Below are positions 45,691 to 59,014 of a stretch of 64,000 bases of DNA, in pieces. Made by a program: the position numbers and the translations under genes. Source of the stretch: Tretioscincus oriximinensis (Eukaryota; Chordata; Lepidosauria; Squamata; Gymnophthalmidae); NCBI GenBank assembly GCA_022410635.1, contig JAJVDF010000134.1, forward strand, positions 1,648,430 through 1,712,429. The letters are read 5' to 3'. Under the pieces are notes generated by a model. It saw only the letters and a program-made list of their open reading frames with translations, searched no databases and was not told the origin of the DNA. Every line of letters begins with the position of its first letter. The first letter of the stretch is position 1.

Positions 45691-47396
45691 ATCTTGGAAT
45701 AGAGCCCTGCCTTCGACATGTTATCCATCCCTTAATAATTCCCATAATCACAGTGGTCCCTCTTGTGGCACAGATCCATCAAAATAACTGATGAGCCAGC
45801 ATGGTTAAAGACTGGGAACATTCAAATCCCTACCCACCCAGTCTGTAATTTGGGGGTGGTGGTTAAATTTCAAAATCTCTTTTTACAAATTCACTTAGAG
45901 GGATGCAAATTTTATGAATTAGCTCACAGCTTGGTGATCACTGTTGCTCTGGTTTGTAACAATTTTGAGTTTTATTGGTTTTCAAAATGGCTAAAACATA
46001 GTATTGCCTTCAACTAATAGCACAAATATGACATTGCTGTTACCAGTTTTCATCAACTCTAAGTATGGCCAGAACGTTTCTTTCACATTCACATACCATG
46101 ATGCTGTCCAATAATATGTATTCAGATAGTGTCTCTCTACAGCACAGTGAAGGGACATTTTGAATTTGGACTTAGATAGCCATCAAGCATGCTGTAATTT
46201 TCCTGAAAGAATTTAGCAGGCTTTGATTGTTTTTTTTGCTTTCCCATGAACTTTTCAAAACTTTTGGAAACTTAGTATATAATGACTGTGAAACAAGAAA
46301 TTCTGGAAAATCGAATAGCCATGAATCCAGCAAGCCAACTTGCATGTTTGTTAAATGCAACCATCTGACCAAACTGGATTTAAAAAAAAATGTTCCAGTT
46401 GACCCTATCCTTGTTTTTTAGTCATTGGTCAGTTTGTTAATTATCTTCTCCTGCGTATAGGAGCAGAAGAATAGAAGATATAGTATATGTTGTCTTGCCA
46501 AACATTTATATATAAGCTTATCAGATAAAGCCTGAACTAATGTGCTACACATTAAAATATGTAAAAAATGGAAAAAAATCAGCAGATAAGGCTTATTCAT
46601 GCTGACAGCACCTGCTGAGATTACTTCTTTTTAAAACTCCATTAAAGATGTTGTGCTGCTGTTCTGTATTTATCTGGTAAGATATCAAAGTCCATTTTCA
46701 CACATACCTTATTTGGCTGGTCCATCAGAGGTTGGCCAGACTCTATCGTACTTGATGCCAGGAAATGTTTCACAGCTTCCAGATAACCATTCCACATCTG
46801 GAAAACTATTCCAGACCAATGCCCTCAATTGGCTTCAAAGATCACACTATCTCCAGAATAGTTTTCTGGTTCAGAACTATGACCTCAAGTACCTAGCCTC
46901 AGTTTTCTCTAAATACCAATTTTAGCAGTGAAATTTGGTACTTTATGGAAATGTATACTTCTGCTAGACCTTCCTTTCTTCCACTGTTGAGTACTATACT
47001 ATCAATTCTGTACTATTATGACATTTTAAACAATTATTACTGCTGCAGTAGTGTTGTATATAAAGTGTACAACAGTTCTTACTGGTACATTGTTCTCTCG
47101 AGTGTCTTCTGAACATTATTACCATTTCTTTCTTTTAAACATAGATCAGTATTTATTTGGTTAGGTTACAATGAAATTATCTTCTGACAGTTTTTTTTTT
47201 ACAAAAACTATTTTAAGTTGGAAGAATTTAATTTTAAATACTAGTCCTTGTTTCCTCATTTTACAGGTTGTGGGAGAAGCAGCTTTATGGTTCTCTTCAA
47301 ACATCAGATGAACCTTGAACGCTATTGTCATAGGTACTTGACAATGAATTAAATGAAATAAGGTGAGGTTAACTCAGTAGTTTAAGTACAAGATTA
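45691..47396. other. No recognisable gene
   Basis: AT-rich; open frames up to 90 codons without recognisable domains. Confidence 0.6.
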
Positions 47397-47915
47397 TTGT
47401 TCACCGAGGGAGAGTTCAAATACCATGTAATGCCTTTCAGGTTACAAGAGGCACCAGGGGTGTTTATGTCTTTTATTAACGAGGTACTGCATGATTTCTT
47501 GTACAAAGGGGTCGTGGTGTACTTGGATGACATCCTCATTTATTCACGGGACTTGGGGGAGCATGTCAGGTTGGTCAGGGCTGTTTTAAAAAGACTGCTC
47601 CAACAGGAACTCTATGTGAAGCTCCCAAAGTGTGAGTTCCACTGCTCCAAGCTGGACTTCTTGGGGTATCGCATTTCTGCGGCTGGGGTGAAGATGGACC
47701 CAGCAAAGGTTGAGGCGGTGGTGAGTTGGCAGACACCCAGGCAGTTGCAGAGCTTCCTTGGTTTTGCTAACGTTTACCACCAATTCATTCCTAACTTTGC
47801 TGCCACTACATTGCCGCTAACGGATTTGCTGAAAACAGGCACGGGGGTGGTGCCTAAACCAAACAGCAAATTGGATTGGTCGCCTGTTTGCCAGCAGGCG
47901 TTTACAACTTTATAA
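47397..47915 (+). pseudogene. Gypsy (chromovirus) reverse transcriptase, 5'-truncated
   Basis: About 172 codons from the middle of RT: the EGEFKYHVMPF block, the active site YLDDILIYS at residues 42-50, and the SAAGVKMDPAKVEAV and LQSFLGFANVYHQFIPNF connection. The N-terminal fingers, protease, gag and 5' LTR are absent; similarity starts abruptly near 47400. A TAA at 47913-47915 ends the frame inside the RT-RNase H hinge, where related elements have a coding triplet. The frame has no natural start. Confidence 0.92.
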
Positions 47916-48056
47916 GCCCATTTTATAAAGGAACCCATCTTGGCACACCCTGATCCGGCTCAGATGTTCAAGGTCCAGGTTGATGCATCGGACATAGCCG
48001 TCGGGGCAGTGCTGTTGCAGACAGATGAGGCAGGTCAGCTGCACCCCTGTGCTTAC
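47916..48056 (+). pseudogene. Gypsy RNase H, N-terminal part
   Basis: After the in-frame TAA the same frame continues with VQVDASDIAVGAVLLQ, holding the first RNase H aspartate, and reaches the codons for CAY at 48056, where a SINE interrupts it. Confidence 0.85.
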
Positions 48057-48358
48057 AGGCACGGATAGCTCAGTCACTTAGGAATTCATCTCTCGCCTGG
48101 GAGATCGGGTTTCGAAGCCCTGTGTTGGAAGTGGGGAGGGGTGAGCACCTTCCACTAGCCTGTAGCTCTAGCCAACCCAGCTATTCGAAAGCAAGAATTG
48201 CAAGAAATTGCAACTGACTGCAAGTAGATACATGGGAACCACCAGAGCCTGGTGGGGAAGATAGAATGTGAGCCTTCGGGTAAAATATATCCTTGTAAGC
48301 CGCTTTGAGTCCCTTTGAAAGGAGAGAAAAGCGGGGTATAAGAACCAAGTTCTTCTTC
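48057..48358 (+). mobile_element. tRNA-derived SINE inserted in Gypsy pol
   Basis: The best preserved SINE here: A box tagctcagtcac at 48066-48077, B box ggtttcgaagcc at 48108-48119, body, and 3' end ggggtataagaaccaag with (TTC)n. It splits Gypsy codons exactly between gcttac and ttctcccaaaaattc. No clear target duplication is visible. The SINE is therefore younger than the Gypsy insertion. Confidence 0.93.
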
Positions 48359-49003
48359 TTCTCCCAAAAATTCAACTCTACTGAACGCAACTTGCCAATT
48401 TGGGAGAAGGAGGTGGTGGCTCTCTACTGGGCCCTGGAGATGTGGAGACATTGGCTGGAAGGAGCACTCACCCCCTTCATGGTGCTGACGGACGACAAGA
48501 ACCTGGAGGCACTTCGCACTCCATGTAAACTGTCTGGGAAGCAGCTGAGGTGGGCACAATTTTTCCAGCGTTTCAACTTTGTGCTCAGCTATATGCCTGT
48601 TCGCAAGAGCTTTCTAGCTGACACTTTGTCGAGGTTGCCTCAGCATGACAGCAAAGGGCCAGAAGTGGTGGACATGGTGTTCACACCTCAGCAGCTGGGG
48701 TTAGGTGCAGTCACCAGGGCCATGTCAAAAGCCAGGGTCGCTAACTGGGACTTGCCACCTGGGCTTCGGTCAGCTTTAGCCAGTGACGCTTGGTACCTGC
48801 AGCACAAAAACGAACTTGACTTTTGGGACAGATGGGTGCTGCGGGATGGAAGAATTTATGTTCCAGAAGCCCTCTGTTCGGACATTCTAAGTAGCTACCA
48901 TGGGGCTAAGACTGAGGGACACTTTGGATTCTTAAAGTCCTGGCATTTACTACGCAGGCAATTCTGGTGGCCTGGTGTCCGGGGGATCTGGACACTTATT
49001 TGA
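48359..49003 (+). pseudogene. Gypsy RNase H (remainder) and integrase zinc-binding domain
   Basis: An open frame holds FSQKFNSTERN, WEKEVVALYWALEMW (RNase H Glu), LTDDKNLEALR (Asp; the usual His of TDHKNL is Asp) and FLADTLSRLP (last Asp). The integrase N-terminus follows with YHGAKTEGHFGFLK, supplying the two His of the HHCC motif. A frameshift near 48985 separates this from the two Cys. The frame opens through the SINE tail at a TTG, not at an ATG. Confidence 0.88.
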
Positions 49004-49416
49004 AAAACTGTGGGGTCTGTGCCACTTCAAAGCGCCAGGAGGGAAAGCTCATGGGGCTGTTGCAACCACTTCCCACACCACCGTGCCCATGGTCCCATAT
49101 AGGAATGGATTTTATTACTGACTTGCTGGAGAGCAAATGGTGCACAGTTATCTGGGTGGTCACGGATCTTTTTGCAAAACAGGCCCACTTTGTTCTGTTC
49201 ACAAAACTGCCCACTACCCAGGAACTGGCCNAATTGTTCATTTGGCACATCTTCAGGATCCATGGTCTGCCTACCAAAATCATGAGTGACAGGGGCGTCC
49301 AACTCACGTCTCAATTTTGGCAGGCATTTTTGAAGCTGCTGAACACTGCCCCTGGACTGTCCACTGTGCACCATCTGCAGACATATAGTCAAACGGAAAG
49401 AGTAAACCAGGTCTAG
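48967..49416 (+). pseudogene. Gypsy integrase catalytic core
   Basis: In the shifted frame the zinc-finger cysteines (NCGVCATSK) are followed by a DDE core: Asp in GMDFITDL, Asp in MSDRGVQLTSQFW and Glu in SQTERVNQ. All three catalytic acids remain. The frame ends at a TAG near 49414-49416 caused by what looks like a single-base loss. One codon holds an N (49231). Confidence 0.9.
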
Positions 49417-50103
49417 AACGATACCTCTGTTGCTACGTGACCTGGAAGCAGGACAATTGGGTGAACCTCTTGCTATACGNAGAGTTCACGTATAACAACT
49501 CGGTGCATGCCAGCACAGGACAATCGCCATTTAAAATTGTGTATGGGAATGACCTTAAGGCACTGCCATTGCTGCCTCCTGCTGTTTCNGATCCTGTGCC
49601 TGTTCAGGACTTGGCCATGACTGTTGCTGCAGGCTGGGATTGTGTACAAGACGCCCTGGAGGGCGCCAAAGGTGCTTATAAAACACAAGCTGATAAGCAC
49701 CGGACTGCTGCTAATTTCAAAGCAGGGGATTTTGTCTTTCTCTCCATGAAGAACCTCCATTGCTTGCAACCCTCCAAGAAACTGGGGGTGAAATTTTTGG
49801 GTCCGTCGCTGTGTGGGCCCAGCAGCAGTGGAACTGGAGTTGTCGGCTCACTTTAAAATCCACGTCAGCTTATTGAAAGTGGCACCTGAGACATCTGGCA
49901 TGGCACCACCCCCCATCCTGGTAGATGGACACAAGCACTTTGAAGTGCAAGACATTGGGGACTCTAGAATAAAGGTCGGGAAATTGCAGTACTTTGTGCT
50001 TTGGAAGCACTTGCCGGTCACCGAATACTGCTAGGTGGATGTGCGGGAAATAAAAGCTCCTGCTGTGGTCCGAGCTTTCCACAACCGCTATCCCTTGAAA
50101 CCA
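49417..50103 (+). pseudogene. Gypsy integrase C-terminus with chromodomain
   Basis: Continues the integrase in a new frame (EFTYNNSVHASTGQSPF), the GPY/F-type region (KKLGVKFLGP), a further frameshift near 49805, then a chromodomain (HFEVQDIGDSRIKVGKLQYF, VLWKHLPV). A Trp codon of the chromodomain is TAG (50032-50034). The chromodomain marks a chromovirus, comparable to the Sushi group of vertebrate Gypsy elements; it is thought to direct integration to marked chromatin. Confidence 0.88.
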
Positions 50104-50258
50104 AAAGGGGTGGGGTAACCATGACCTGTATAAATATAGCTGCTGTGACAGTAGGCAATCACTGCAGACCTAACTCAGTTGCTCTCTAAGCTGAAATAAA
50201 TAACTTTCAGAGCTTGAAATCCTTGTCTGAGTATTTATTAGCCAGCGAGGGCATCACA
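50103..50258 (+). mobile_element. Polypurine tract and probable 3' LTR of the Gypsy element
   Basis: The purine run aaaaggggtgggg (50103-50115) is a typical plus-strand primer site. It is followed by a short LTR candidate with TATA-like tgtataaata (about 50127), polyadenylation-like aataaataac, and an end at gggcatcaca. The LTR would be unusually short and may be internally deleted; its 5' border is uncertain. Confidence 0.5.
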
Positions 50259-51419
50259 CACACAGACAACTCAGCAGACCATGGAGACTTTCTCTGCAGG
50301 GACAAAATGATATATAATATGCTGGAGGTATTTCAGCACCTGATGTGGGCTTGGGGGACTCTCACCATCCCAGCCCAGCTATCAAGCTACCATGAGATTT
50401 TGATGGAAATCCAGAGAAACTCAAAGTGTTCATGATGTAACTTTTCATGTAACTGGAGGTTTGGCAAAGATACTTTCTAGATAACTCCACTTGGATTATC
50501 TTATCATTAGCCTACATTCTGAGGATGTGAGTCAATAAGTTATAAGCTTTTATCCAGCAAACCACATGGTATCCTCCCTCTCCACCAATATTCCAAATTG
50601 TGACTGTAGCCAAGAACTTCTGGATTTTGCTGGAGTCCCATCAAGCTTTTCAGTAGTAGAAAAGGCATTAGTCAGCTCCCATATGTGAGCAGCTCATTTA
50701 CTTGTAGCGCATGTAGGCATGTATCACATTATAAAACTCCATTTTAAATATACAGTACTCTTTCAAACACTGGAGTGTACTTGGGCAATGAGACTCAGTG
50801 GTTTTGTGGTTATATAAGATTTACTCCAAAGGGAGAAGGACTGCAAGTTACTAGTCCATCAAACACTAAAAACATAAATACGTTTCTAAAGTTTGCCTGA
50901 GTCATGGAAAACATGAGTGCCATTTTAACCATATGTGGTAGAACACATGAAAAAGTGTTGAACTCAAGTTATCTAATGCAAATAATCTTAAAAATTATCA
51001 TACAAATGAAATTTATTCTTCTAAGTGTCATGGATCAGCCATTGAACATGACTCATCGGAGGTCACAAGGAATTCTTCTTTGATTGGTTTATTAAACTAA
51101 TAGATTTAACCATAATTGACAATTTAGCATGCTTGATTTAAAAAAGGAACCATAATGCCATTTTGTAATGGTTGGGAACCACCCACTGATTTTCTAAGTA
51201 ATGCTATATTGATACTGCGATTTAGCAACTAAAAAAATGTAATGCCGAAAGAAGAAAAACAACATAAGAAGAAGGGGAGATTGGAAACACTTTGCCACCA
51301 AAAGACTCAAAAGTCATCTTGTTTTACCTTTTTTTTATTTTTTCTGCAATTCCTGATTTTTCTATATTTTAGATATAATTTATGACCCTTTCTGCACTGT
51401 TCCTTATTCTAGAATATAT
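50259..51419. other. No recognisable gene
   Basis: AT-rich with chance ORFs only. Confidence 0.6.
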
Positions 51420-52450
51420 AACAGAACCAAGTGCAGACGACGACTTAAAAACCACTACAAGGGCGCTTACCGCGGCTGGTCCGCGGCACGTCCGATTTGC
51501 TGCGACGGCGAGAGGGAAGGGATCCAGTTTCCCTTGTCGTGCCGCGGCGGCGCTCTAGGGCCGCCGGTCCTCACGTCTCGCTGCTCCGGCAGCGTGACGT
51601 GACGACTTCCGGCTGCGACGGGGCCTTAAAAGGCCCCGTCTGCCTACTTCCTGCCTCTTCGGCAGCGACGATTCTCCCTCCCTTCCCCCCCTTTTTTTTT
51701 TTTTATTTATCGTCATGGTCTAGGGTGATGGCGGTTCAGGCATCTTGGTTCGAAATGGGGAGTCAAAAAGTATGGAGTATGTAGCCCCATGACTACCCCT
51801 TAGTCTGAGGGCCCCCTTAAAGGGGTTCTAGAGTTGTGGAGCCTCACCTGGGGATAGGCGGGGCCGAACACAACTCAAGAGTCATTGAGGGGGGCTAATA
51901 CACAGGACGGTTCCTTGAGAGCCCATTCAACCCTCTTTGATCCTCATGGTGCCGCCTCANGCTGGGGGCCTGAGCAGTGCCCANGGAANGTGGGCCNGCC
52001 TGTGGATGCCAAGGGCTCGGGACAGGCTGACTACCATAGGCTGGGTCCACCTGGTGAGTGGCCGGCTATGGTCNCACACCATCGGGGTGTGGGCAGGAAG
52101 TTGAGGCCTAGGTCCCGAGTTGGCAGATTGGTTGGGCTGGCCTTGCAAAACGCGCAGGCAGCCAGTGGGCATATGCCGGGAGAGCTTTGCCCAGTGTGAG
52201 GGTCAGGCCAGGTGGCTGACCAGATCTATACCAAGATGCTGCGCCTGCCACACCCTACTTTGCCATGGCCTTATTTTCTCCACTTTAGGTGTCAAATTTC
52301 TCTTTATGTAATGTTGTTTAAACGATGCATGTCTTTTTTATGGCAAGAATGTTTTGCACTGTAATATATTAGTCTGTTAACGGGTTTTGCGTATTGTCAC
52401 GGTTTGCACGTAGGTTTATAAATAAATGGTTAAAGATATTATTGCCTGTG
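51420..52450 (+). mobile_element. Non-autonomous YR (Ngaro-like) derivative
   Basis: GC-rich leader (gcgcttaccgcggc, compare gccgccgcttaccgg on the minus strand of 31.4 and 34.9 kb), the TATA-like ccttaaaagg near 51626, a pyrimidine run and ATG-poor middle, then the hairpin region (52075-52091 cacacc..ggtgtg; 52201-52221 ggtcag..ctgacc), the family box (gctgcgcctgccacacccta, about 52230) and a 3' end with ataaataaatgg. No pol genes. Several Ns (51960-52074). The 5' open frame of about 95 codons is not a recognisable protein. Confidence 0.75.
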
Positions 52451-55400
52451 TCCCTTCATGGTAGCCGTCCGCTGCAAAGCTATAATCCAGAATATAGCAA
52501 TCGTGTGTCCGTGTACACCAAACATGTATATTTCATTACAAATGGCCCAGTTCCGTAACACTGCTCATTGATCTCGTCACAATGCAATCCAAGATGATTT
52601 TTTTTTATTTGCGCCAGACAGTAGAAACAACTGCTTTGTTTTCAATTGTTTTATCATCTCAGGTCTAATTTGTGCACATGCATACAGTCGCGAGAGTACA
52701 GGGGTTCTCTGGAACTATGCCTGAATATCTGAGCAGTAGTTTATTCCAGTAAAAAAAGGCATTTATTGTGGGTCGACTACTGAAAAACACTTAGCCCTTG
52801 TGCCCAGGACATCGNGATTGTGCTACAAACGAGATAAAAAAAAATGTGTGCACATAGCCTAATATGGGCTCTGGATCCCTGTCTGGAGTTTGCCATGATC
52901 TGCAAGAACAGTTTTGCTGATGGCAGGTTTCTGTTCCAATCTATAGTAAGGCCCAATGCATAGGGCAGGTTTCTGTTCCAGTCTATAATAAGGTCCAATG
53001 CAGAAAGTTTGAACACCCCAGCCACCCACTGTGGTCATGTAACCATTCATTGCAATTATGATTTTAAAACTTGCATCTGAATAAAAGTTGAGAGGAAATT
53101 CCTCTTTCTAAGAATAACTGTAGTGATTTCATTCAGGATACAGCTTGATAATTGTTTCTAAAGTGCTTTTCAGATATAAACCTAATGCTGCAAAGTTAAT
53201 CCAGTTTTTTAGAACTTCTGTTCTATAGTTGTGCGATGAAAATTGTTTCCCTTGATAGTTTGATATTATCAAAGGTTGACAGATGATGTCATCATCATCT
53301 ATTAAATGCCAGTGGTCTTGTTTTCTGCCTGAGGAGGCAGGCTCATTAAAGAAAGGAATCCATTTCAAATCAGTGTTTTTCACCACTGTCCAAATTTCCT
53401 TATCTCATTTAGAGTTCAGAAATGGAAAGAGATAGATCCTGGACTGATATAAGTTGTAAATCAACCACTTGTAATGTGGATGCTTTAGAGCAAGCATTGC
53501 AAACCCCAAAAGCCTGACATTTATGCAGTAATACATGTATAGTCTCTCTCTCTTTCATATGTCACATCCTTGAGATAAAAGTACTGTTAAAATACAAGGT
53601 CAGGAAAATATCTGCCAGTGCCTTAAGAGAAAAAGAACAGCGATGTTAACATGCATATACACATCCTAATTTGACATTTTCTCTACTGTGAGGAACAAGC
53701 ATTATCTGCTGTCCATGCTATTTAAAAATAATAGGAAGAAACTTTTTATCTAACCTGATTAATATGAAATTGAATACTAAGTTGCTTTACATATATAATG
53801 ATTATTCTAAGCCCATTGCCTTGTGCATAACTGCATTACGTCTTCTGATTAATGTTGTAGCCCGAACCACCCAAGTCTTAGCATAAGAGATACTGAACTA
53901 ACTGTCAGCATGATTTACATAGAAGTTGTCAACAGCATCTGGGTTGCTGTGCAGAAAAATGATGGGCAACAGATGTTCTGGGAAATGTTGCCATCTGCCC
54001 TCCTTGAAGATACATCCCCAATGAAACTATGTGTTTGGTTATAACAGAACAAACTCTTGCGCAAAGATTACATTCGTCTTCCGAATTAAAACAATACCAG
54101 AAGCATATACCTCTCTAAACCCAAAGAGAAATACAATGTGGATTGCTGTGGATTATTGAAAACACATGGGCCTTCTATTTTGTGGTTTTCTTCATTCTGG
54201 TGATTTCTAGACAAGATCTGGGGAACCTTCAGTGTTCTTAGATTGACTGACTGGTTGATTTATACTTATACACACATACCCCTGTACCCGAAGGTCTCAG
54301 GATGGCCAACAGTAAAATATCAATACAAAATTAAACAGCATAAAACAATATCTAAAAGTATGGACAGAGATGACATTTCTTCAGCCAAAGGCCAGGTAAA
54401 ATGTAGATGTGCTGGAGTCAGCCCCAAGAAATAGCACAGAAAAAAATATTATTTCCATCATTTACTGCAAATTAGCAGCTTCTCATTCTTAAGGTACATT
54501 TTGACACAATGGTTAGTAATACCCCGGAATAAATTTTATACCCTTGGGATTAAAATATATATCATATTTCACAGACAGGATTTCTCCACTCTTCACTCAG
54601 AATTTATAGAGAATGGGGTAGACCACTGACTGACCTTGTGCTCTTCCCAATTTTTGCCACCTTCATCTCGCAGATGGCCTGCCTGCTTTCCATTTCATAT
54701 ATTTCCTTCTATACCAGGTGCTTTGCGAGCTCTGAAAGGTTGTTGAGAGCACTTGAAACTTATTCTGTCAATTAGTCTACTTAGAGTTACCAAAAATAGA
54801 ATAAGTATTCTGCATCCTTAATGGGTGTATCAAAGTGGACATTTCAGCATGGGTGCCAACATTATAAGCTGCACTTAATGAAATTGTTTCTTTTTTATCA
54901 CCATTAAAGATGCAGAACCTCTGCCCTGCATTTTTCTAGTAATCTCTTTTACTAGTAAAGCCTACTAACCTCACAGTCCTATGGGAAGACTATAACATTA
55001 ACAGAGCTCTAGCCTTGTAACTTGACAGCCACCCACCCTGAACTATGAAGGAAGTCATTGGATTTCATCAGTTTCCAATGCAAAAAAATAATTTGGGTCA
55101 TCAAATGACAAAGCGAACAATGACAATGGTTTAATGACTACATTGGAAAGGTAATTTCAGCTGCTGGAGCTTATAATATAGGCAGTGTCTTCTGAAAGGA
55201 CTTCTCTTAAACTATCTTTGAAAGTATGGGAAACCTTTATATATATATGATAACCTTAGATGATGTTTTTACTAAGCTGCTGTCTTTGATTATTTCCAGA
55301 TTGAGCCTAATATCAGCCTGAATATTGCATGAGATGCGGCTCTTTGATGTATAATTGCCATTTAATTTAAGATACAAATTTAATGAAGCAACGAGATGGG

Positions 55401-58400
55401 AATTGAGAAGGCCAGTGCTTATTTGTACCTTACAACATTGTTCGTACTTGCTGCTGAACTGCTAATCAGATTTTTGCATGAGCATTTTCTTTTATGGGAT
55501 TGTTTGTTCACCAATCTCCAATTACTTGAATTCAAATAGTTGAATTCCACATATGAGGTGGAGTTGGTTAAGATTGATTGTCTGGTCTATAATCACACAG
55601 TGAACATTCATGGACATATAGGCATTCAACCCAAGGAGCTACTGGCTTCTAATCGTAGCATTCCAATTTCTACATTCTATCTCACTGTAACATTTCTGGG
55701 TACCTTGTATTTCATGAGTATTTGTATGTCAAAGCAAAGCACAAAGCAATGAAAATCTAGTCTCAATTCTGGCACCTGCTTATCTCACACCTATTTTCAA
55801 AACCGTATGATAGACTAGCATAAGCAGCAAATTACAGTAGATCACCTCACAGTATTTTTTAAAAACCTTGACACATTTTAAAATATGCAGGTAAAGATCG
55901 CTGGTACACGTTTCTACAGTGTTAGTGAAAGATCAAAGTGTATACAAGATGCTGAAGAAAGGTGGTTACTGGTGATTGGTGTTGACTGATAAACAGACAG
56001 ATCTTCATTTTAAAACATATGATTCAAAGATGCTACAGATGCTCTGAAAATCACAAGAAAGTTTGATCTAATATGCCAAGCACTGCTTCAAAGATGATTT
56101 CCTCTCCTCCTAGCAACGAAGGCAGGAGTTTTCAGGATGATCCATCTGCCTCAGCAGAATGTATGAACTGAGTAATAATTACCCCTTTTCACCTCCTGGA
56201 AAGAGACTTTCTTGTCAGTTCTTTGTCTTTCCAGATGTAAAAGACAAAAAAACCCACTGAATGTGGATGAAGGATCTAAAGAATTAAAAAAAAGCAAAAC
56301 AACACATAATTAATATAACTTATCCAACAGTTACTAATCCTTAGAGTACACTTGTTCCTACCTGAAAAGCAGACTGGCAAAATGCTCCATACAGTCTTTG
56401 GGTGAACAGTAAAGCCATCCATAAAAGCACTAATTGTTATGGATATAACACTAAGTGTAAGTTAGAAATTGAGCTACCACATTTAATCAGTGTCCCTTTT
56501 CACCCATTGTTTGGGGCATCCAAATTCTACAAAGAAGCTACCATTCATGCTGCACCATTTTTGGTGGAAGGTCTCCTTAATATTGTTATCACTAGTCCCC
56601 ATCTCAAATAGCTTCTCCATTTTGTGACAATATTAAACAAACCACCACTTGAAGGTATATAAAGAAAGCAAAGATTGATCTTTTAAATTTAAGTAATGAA
56701 TAGCAGCAATTATGTATTTGTCCCCTCAGTACATTACAGACTTTTGGGGTCTCTCAAAGAGAAATAGGGGATGGGACATAGCCCTCATGGTTGACTGGTA
56801 TCCAGAATATCTGGATTTCTAAATAAAGCACATTCAGAAGGTGGAGCCCATCAAAGGTGAGAAAAGCTGAGTTGTGTTAATAATAATACTGGTGACTGTT
56901 AATTGTCAATAGATATTTGCTGCTAGTCTGAAGCATTCCTTGAACTTGTTCAAACATATGACAGTTCATTACAGTGAATGTTATGTTCTGCAACATATTA
57001 AAATTGTGTATACTGGAACAGAAAAACATGAAGGAAGAGGGAGCAACTGTTGTGAGTTTGAAGAATGAGCTCAGCTTCATATACTTCTGCACCAGCATAA
57101 AAAAATTATTTGCAGCACATTGAATCTAACTAAAATAGTGCGCTATTCTAGAATGAAGGTGCCCATTGGAAAAACATGGCTCAAATGTCTAGGTGAAAGA
57201 TGAGCAATATTTGCCTTGGAGCAAAGAGATGGTTGTAGAAATATACTGGGATGGATAAAATAGCTTTCACAGATATGAGATTCTAAAAACAGGACCTTAT
57301 TGGTTAATGGCTTCAAAAAGACAAAGCTCAAGGTGAACTGTAAAAAGAAAAGGCACACATATAAAAATCTCTCAAACAATGTACTTTTCAAATGAAAATA
57401 AAAATGAAGCTTTTTAAAAAAAATAGAACAGAAATGCTTAAAATTAAAGAAAAGAAAAGAAACCAGTCAAGAGCAACTAATTTTTGCAGCTGCCAAAACA
57501 GGAGCAAAGCACAGCAGTGTGTTTTCTCAAAAGGAAGTGTTTGCTAAGCTACTGCGCATGTGCCAGTCTTCACAGCACCACAGACCTCTTGATAGGGATT
57601 TCTGTCAAATGAAGACACATTCGATAAATTTAGTGCTTTTTAGGAAATGTTAGAAACCAAAATCTAGTCCCACTGATAAAAAGAAAGCCCCAAAGCACAC
57701 AAAGAAATATAGCAAGGGGATCTTGCAGAACTTTAGAGACAAACAAACAAACAGATAGGAGGCATGAGCTTTCATAGGCATGTCTGCTTCTTCAAAAGCT
57801 CGATACAGTTAGATGATTGTAGAGTTAGCTCTTACCTTCCACATGTGTCATGGTCATAAGCTCTTTGCTTTGGGAAGCACAGTTTCTGTAAAGAATTCCA
57901 TATTGTAGGAATGATTTGGGCTGCAACAGTTCAGAGACAGATCAAAGGCAAAATGAAGGATTCAAAGTCTAGTTGTAATCATTGATGTGAAACTTATTCC
58001 AGAAGCGAAGATAGTTGTGCCAGATGGAGAGTTAACAGAAAATCATGCTATGAACTTTCCAGGGACTGTATTTATTTCAATAATTGTTGAGACTCTTAAC
58101 AAAAGGAATCATGATGTCATCTCCAAAGAAGGAAGAAAAATGTGATCAAAAGTATTGCTATATGCAGTGGGCAACAAACCCAAGGTGACCTTCAGATCGA
58201 ATAAAAGGTTTTGTGCTACTTGCAAAACTAAGTAGTATGAAAATAGAGACATAAGTGACAGTATAATTTGGAACTCTAGGGTAGTGATATAAGGTCTTTG
58301 ACTGTGACACAGGAATAAAATAGTTTGAGTCAGTCTTCCAATTATTCTTGATGAGTTTCTTCCACATGCTTATCAAATACACAACGGACACAGACTTTGG

Positions 58401-59014
58401 GCTGGAAATTCCAACAGCCTTTAATTTAATTTAATTTGCCCAATATTATGTCAGTTGAAACAAACTATTCCAGAATATCCATAGAAGCATGTTCTTTAGC
58501 TTTGTGGGGAACATATTGATGATTTTATGCAGGTGCTGCCCCATCTCTGTAGCTGAGCTACCTCTCAGGCCGATGGGAGGAGTAATGAATTAGGAAAATT
58601 CCACAGCCTCTTGTCTCTTTAAAAGGGAGGTTCAGTCCAAATATAGTATTTGCAATGTCTTAATTCAATACTTCATAAGGTATTTAAGCCTTGACTGGTC
58701 CTTGTGTTCAATGAAACAGCACCCTAGCAGTTCATAACTCATGGATCTGTCAGAACCTTAACAGAAGGGCTGACAGCATAATAATAGTAAAACAATGTTG
58801 TGATGCTGGGCTGCTTGGTTTGCTGCAATTCCACATGGTAAAATGTGGAATCTGAAATCAACATTTTGGCAAAGTGAAATAATGATGGAAATGCTTTGTT
58901 TCAGAATATCCAAAAATAATAGAATAGAAGGTAAGCAATGTCTGGTGGCAGCCTTTGATACTTCAATCCTTGGAAGAAACAAGAGCCAACTGGATGACAT
59001 CTCATTGCCATGGA
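52451..59014. other. 6.5 kb without recognisable gene; small repeats
   Basis: AT-rich. Contains a 42-bp tandem duplication (52922-52963 and 52964-53005, unit ggcaggtttctgttcca..), an old repeat at 54261-54400 (gaaggtctcaggatggccaa; tcagccaaaggccag) shared with 15.7 and 25.9 kb, and 57718-57770 shared with 7.9 kb. Open frames remain below 85 codons with no domain recognised. Confidence 0.55.

Noticed and set aside
48057..48130. Possible tRNA gene (A and B boxes)
   Set aside because: The boxes belong to the head of a dispersed SINE with body and tail; no complete cloverleaf or single-copy tRNA is present.
48305..49003. New gene starting in the SINE and reading into Gypsy pol
   Set aside because: The frame opens at TTG in the SINE tail and is only the normal Gypsy frame continuing upstream by chance.
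51497..51784. 95-codon open frame in a GC-rich segment
   Set aside because: Leader of a YR derivative; no domain, and relatives do not share it.
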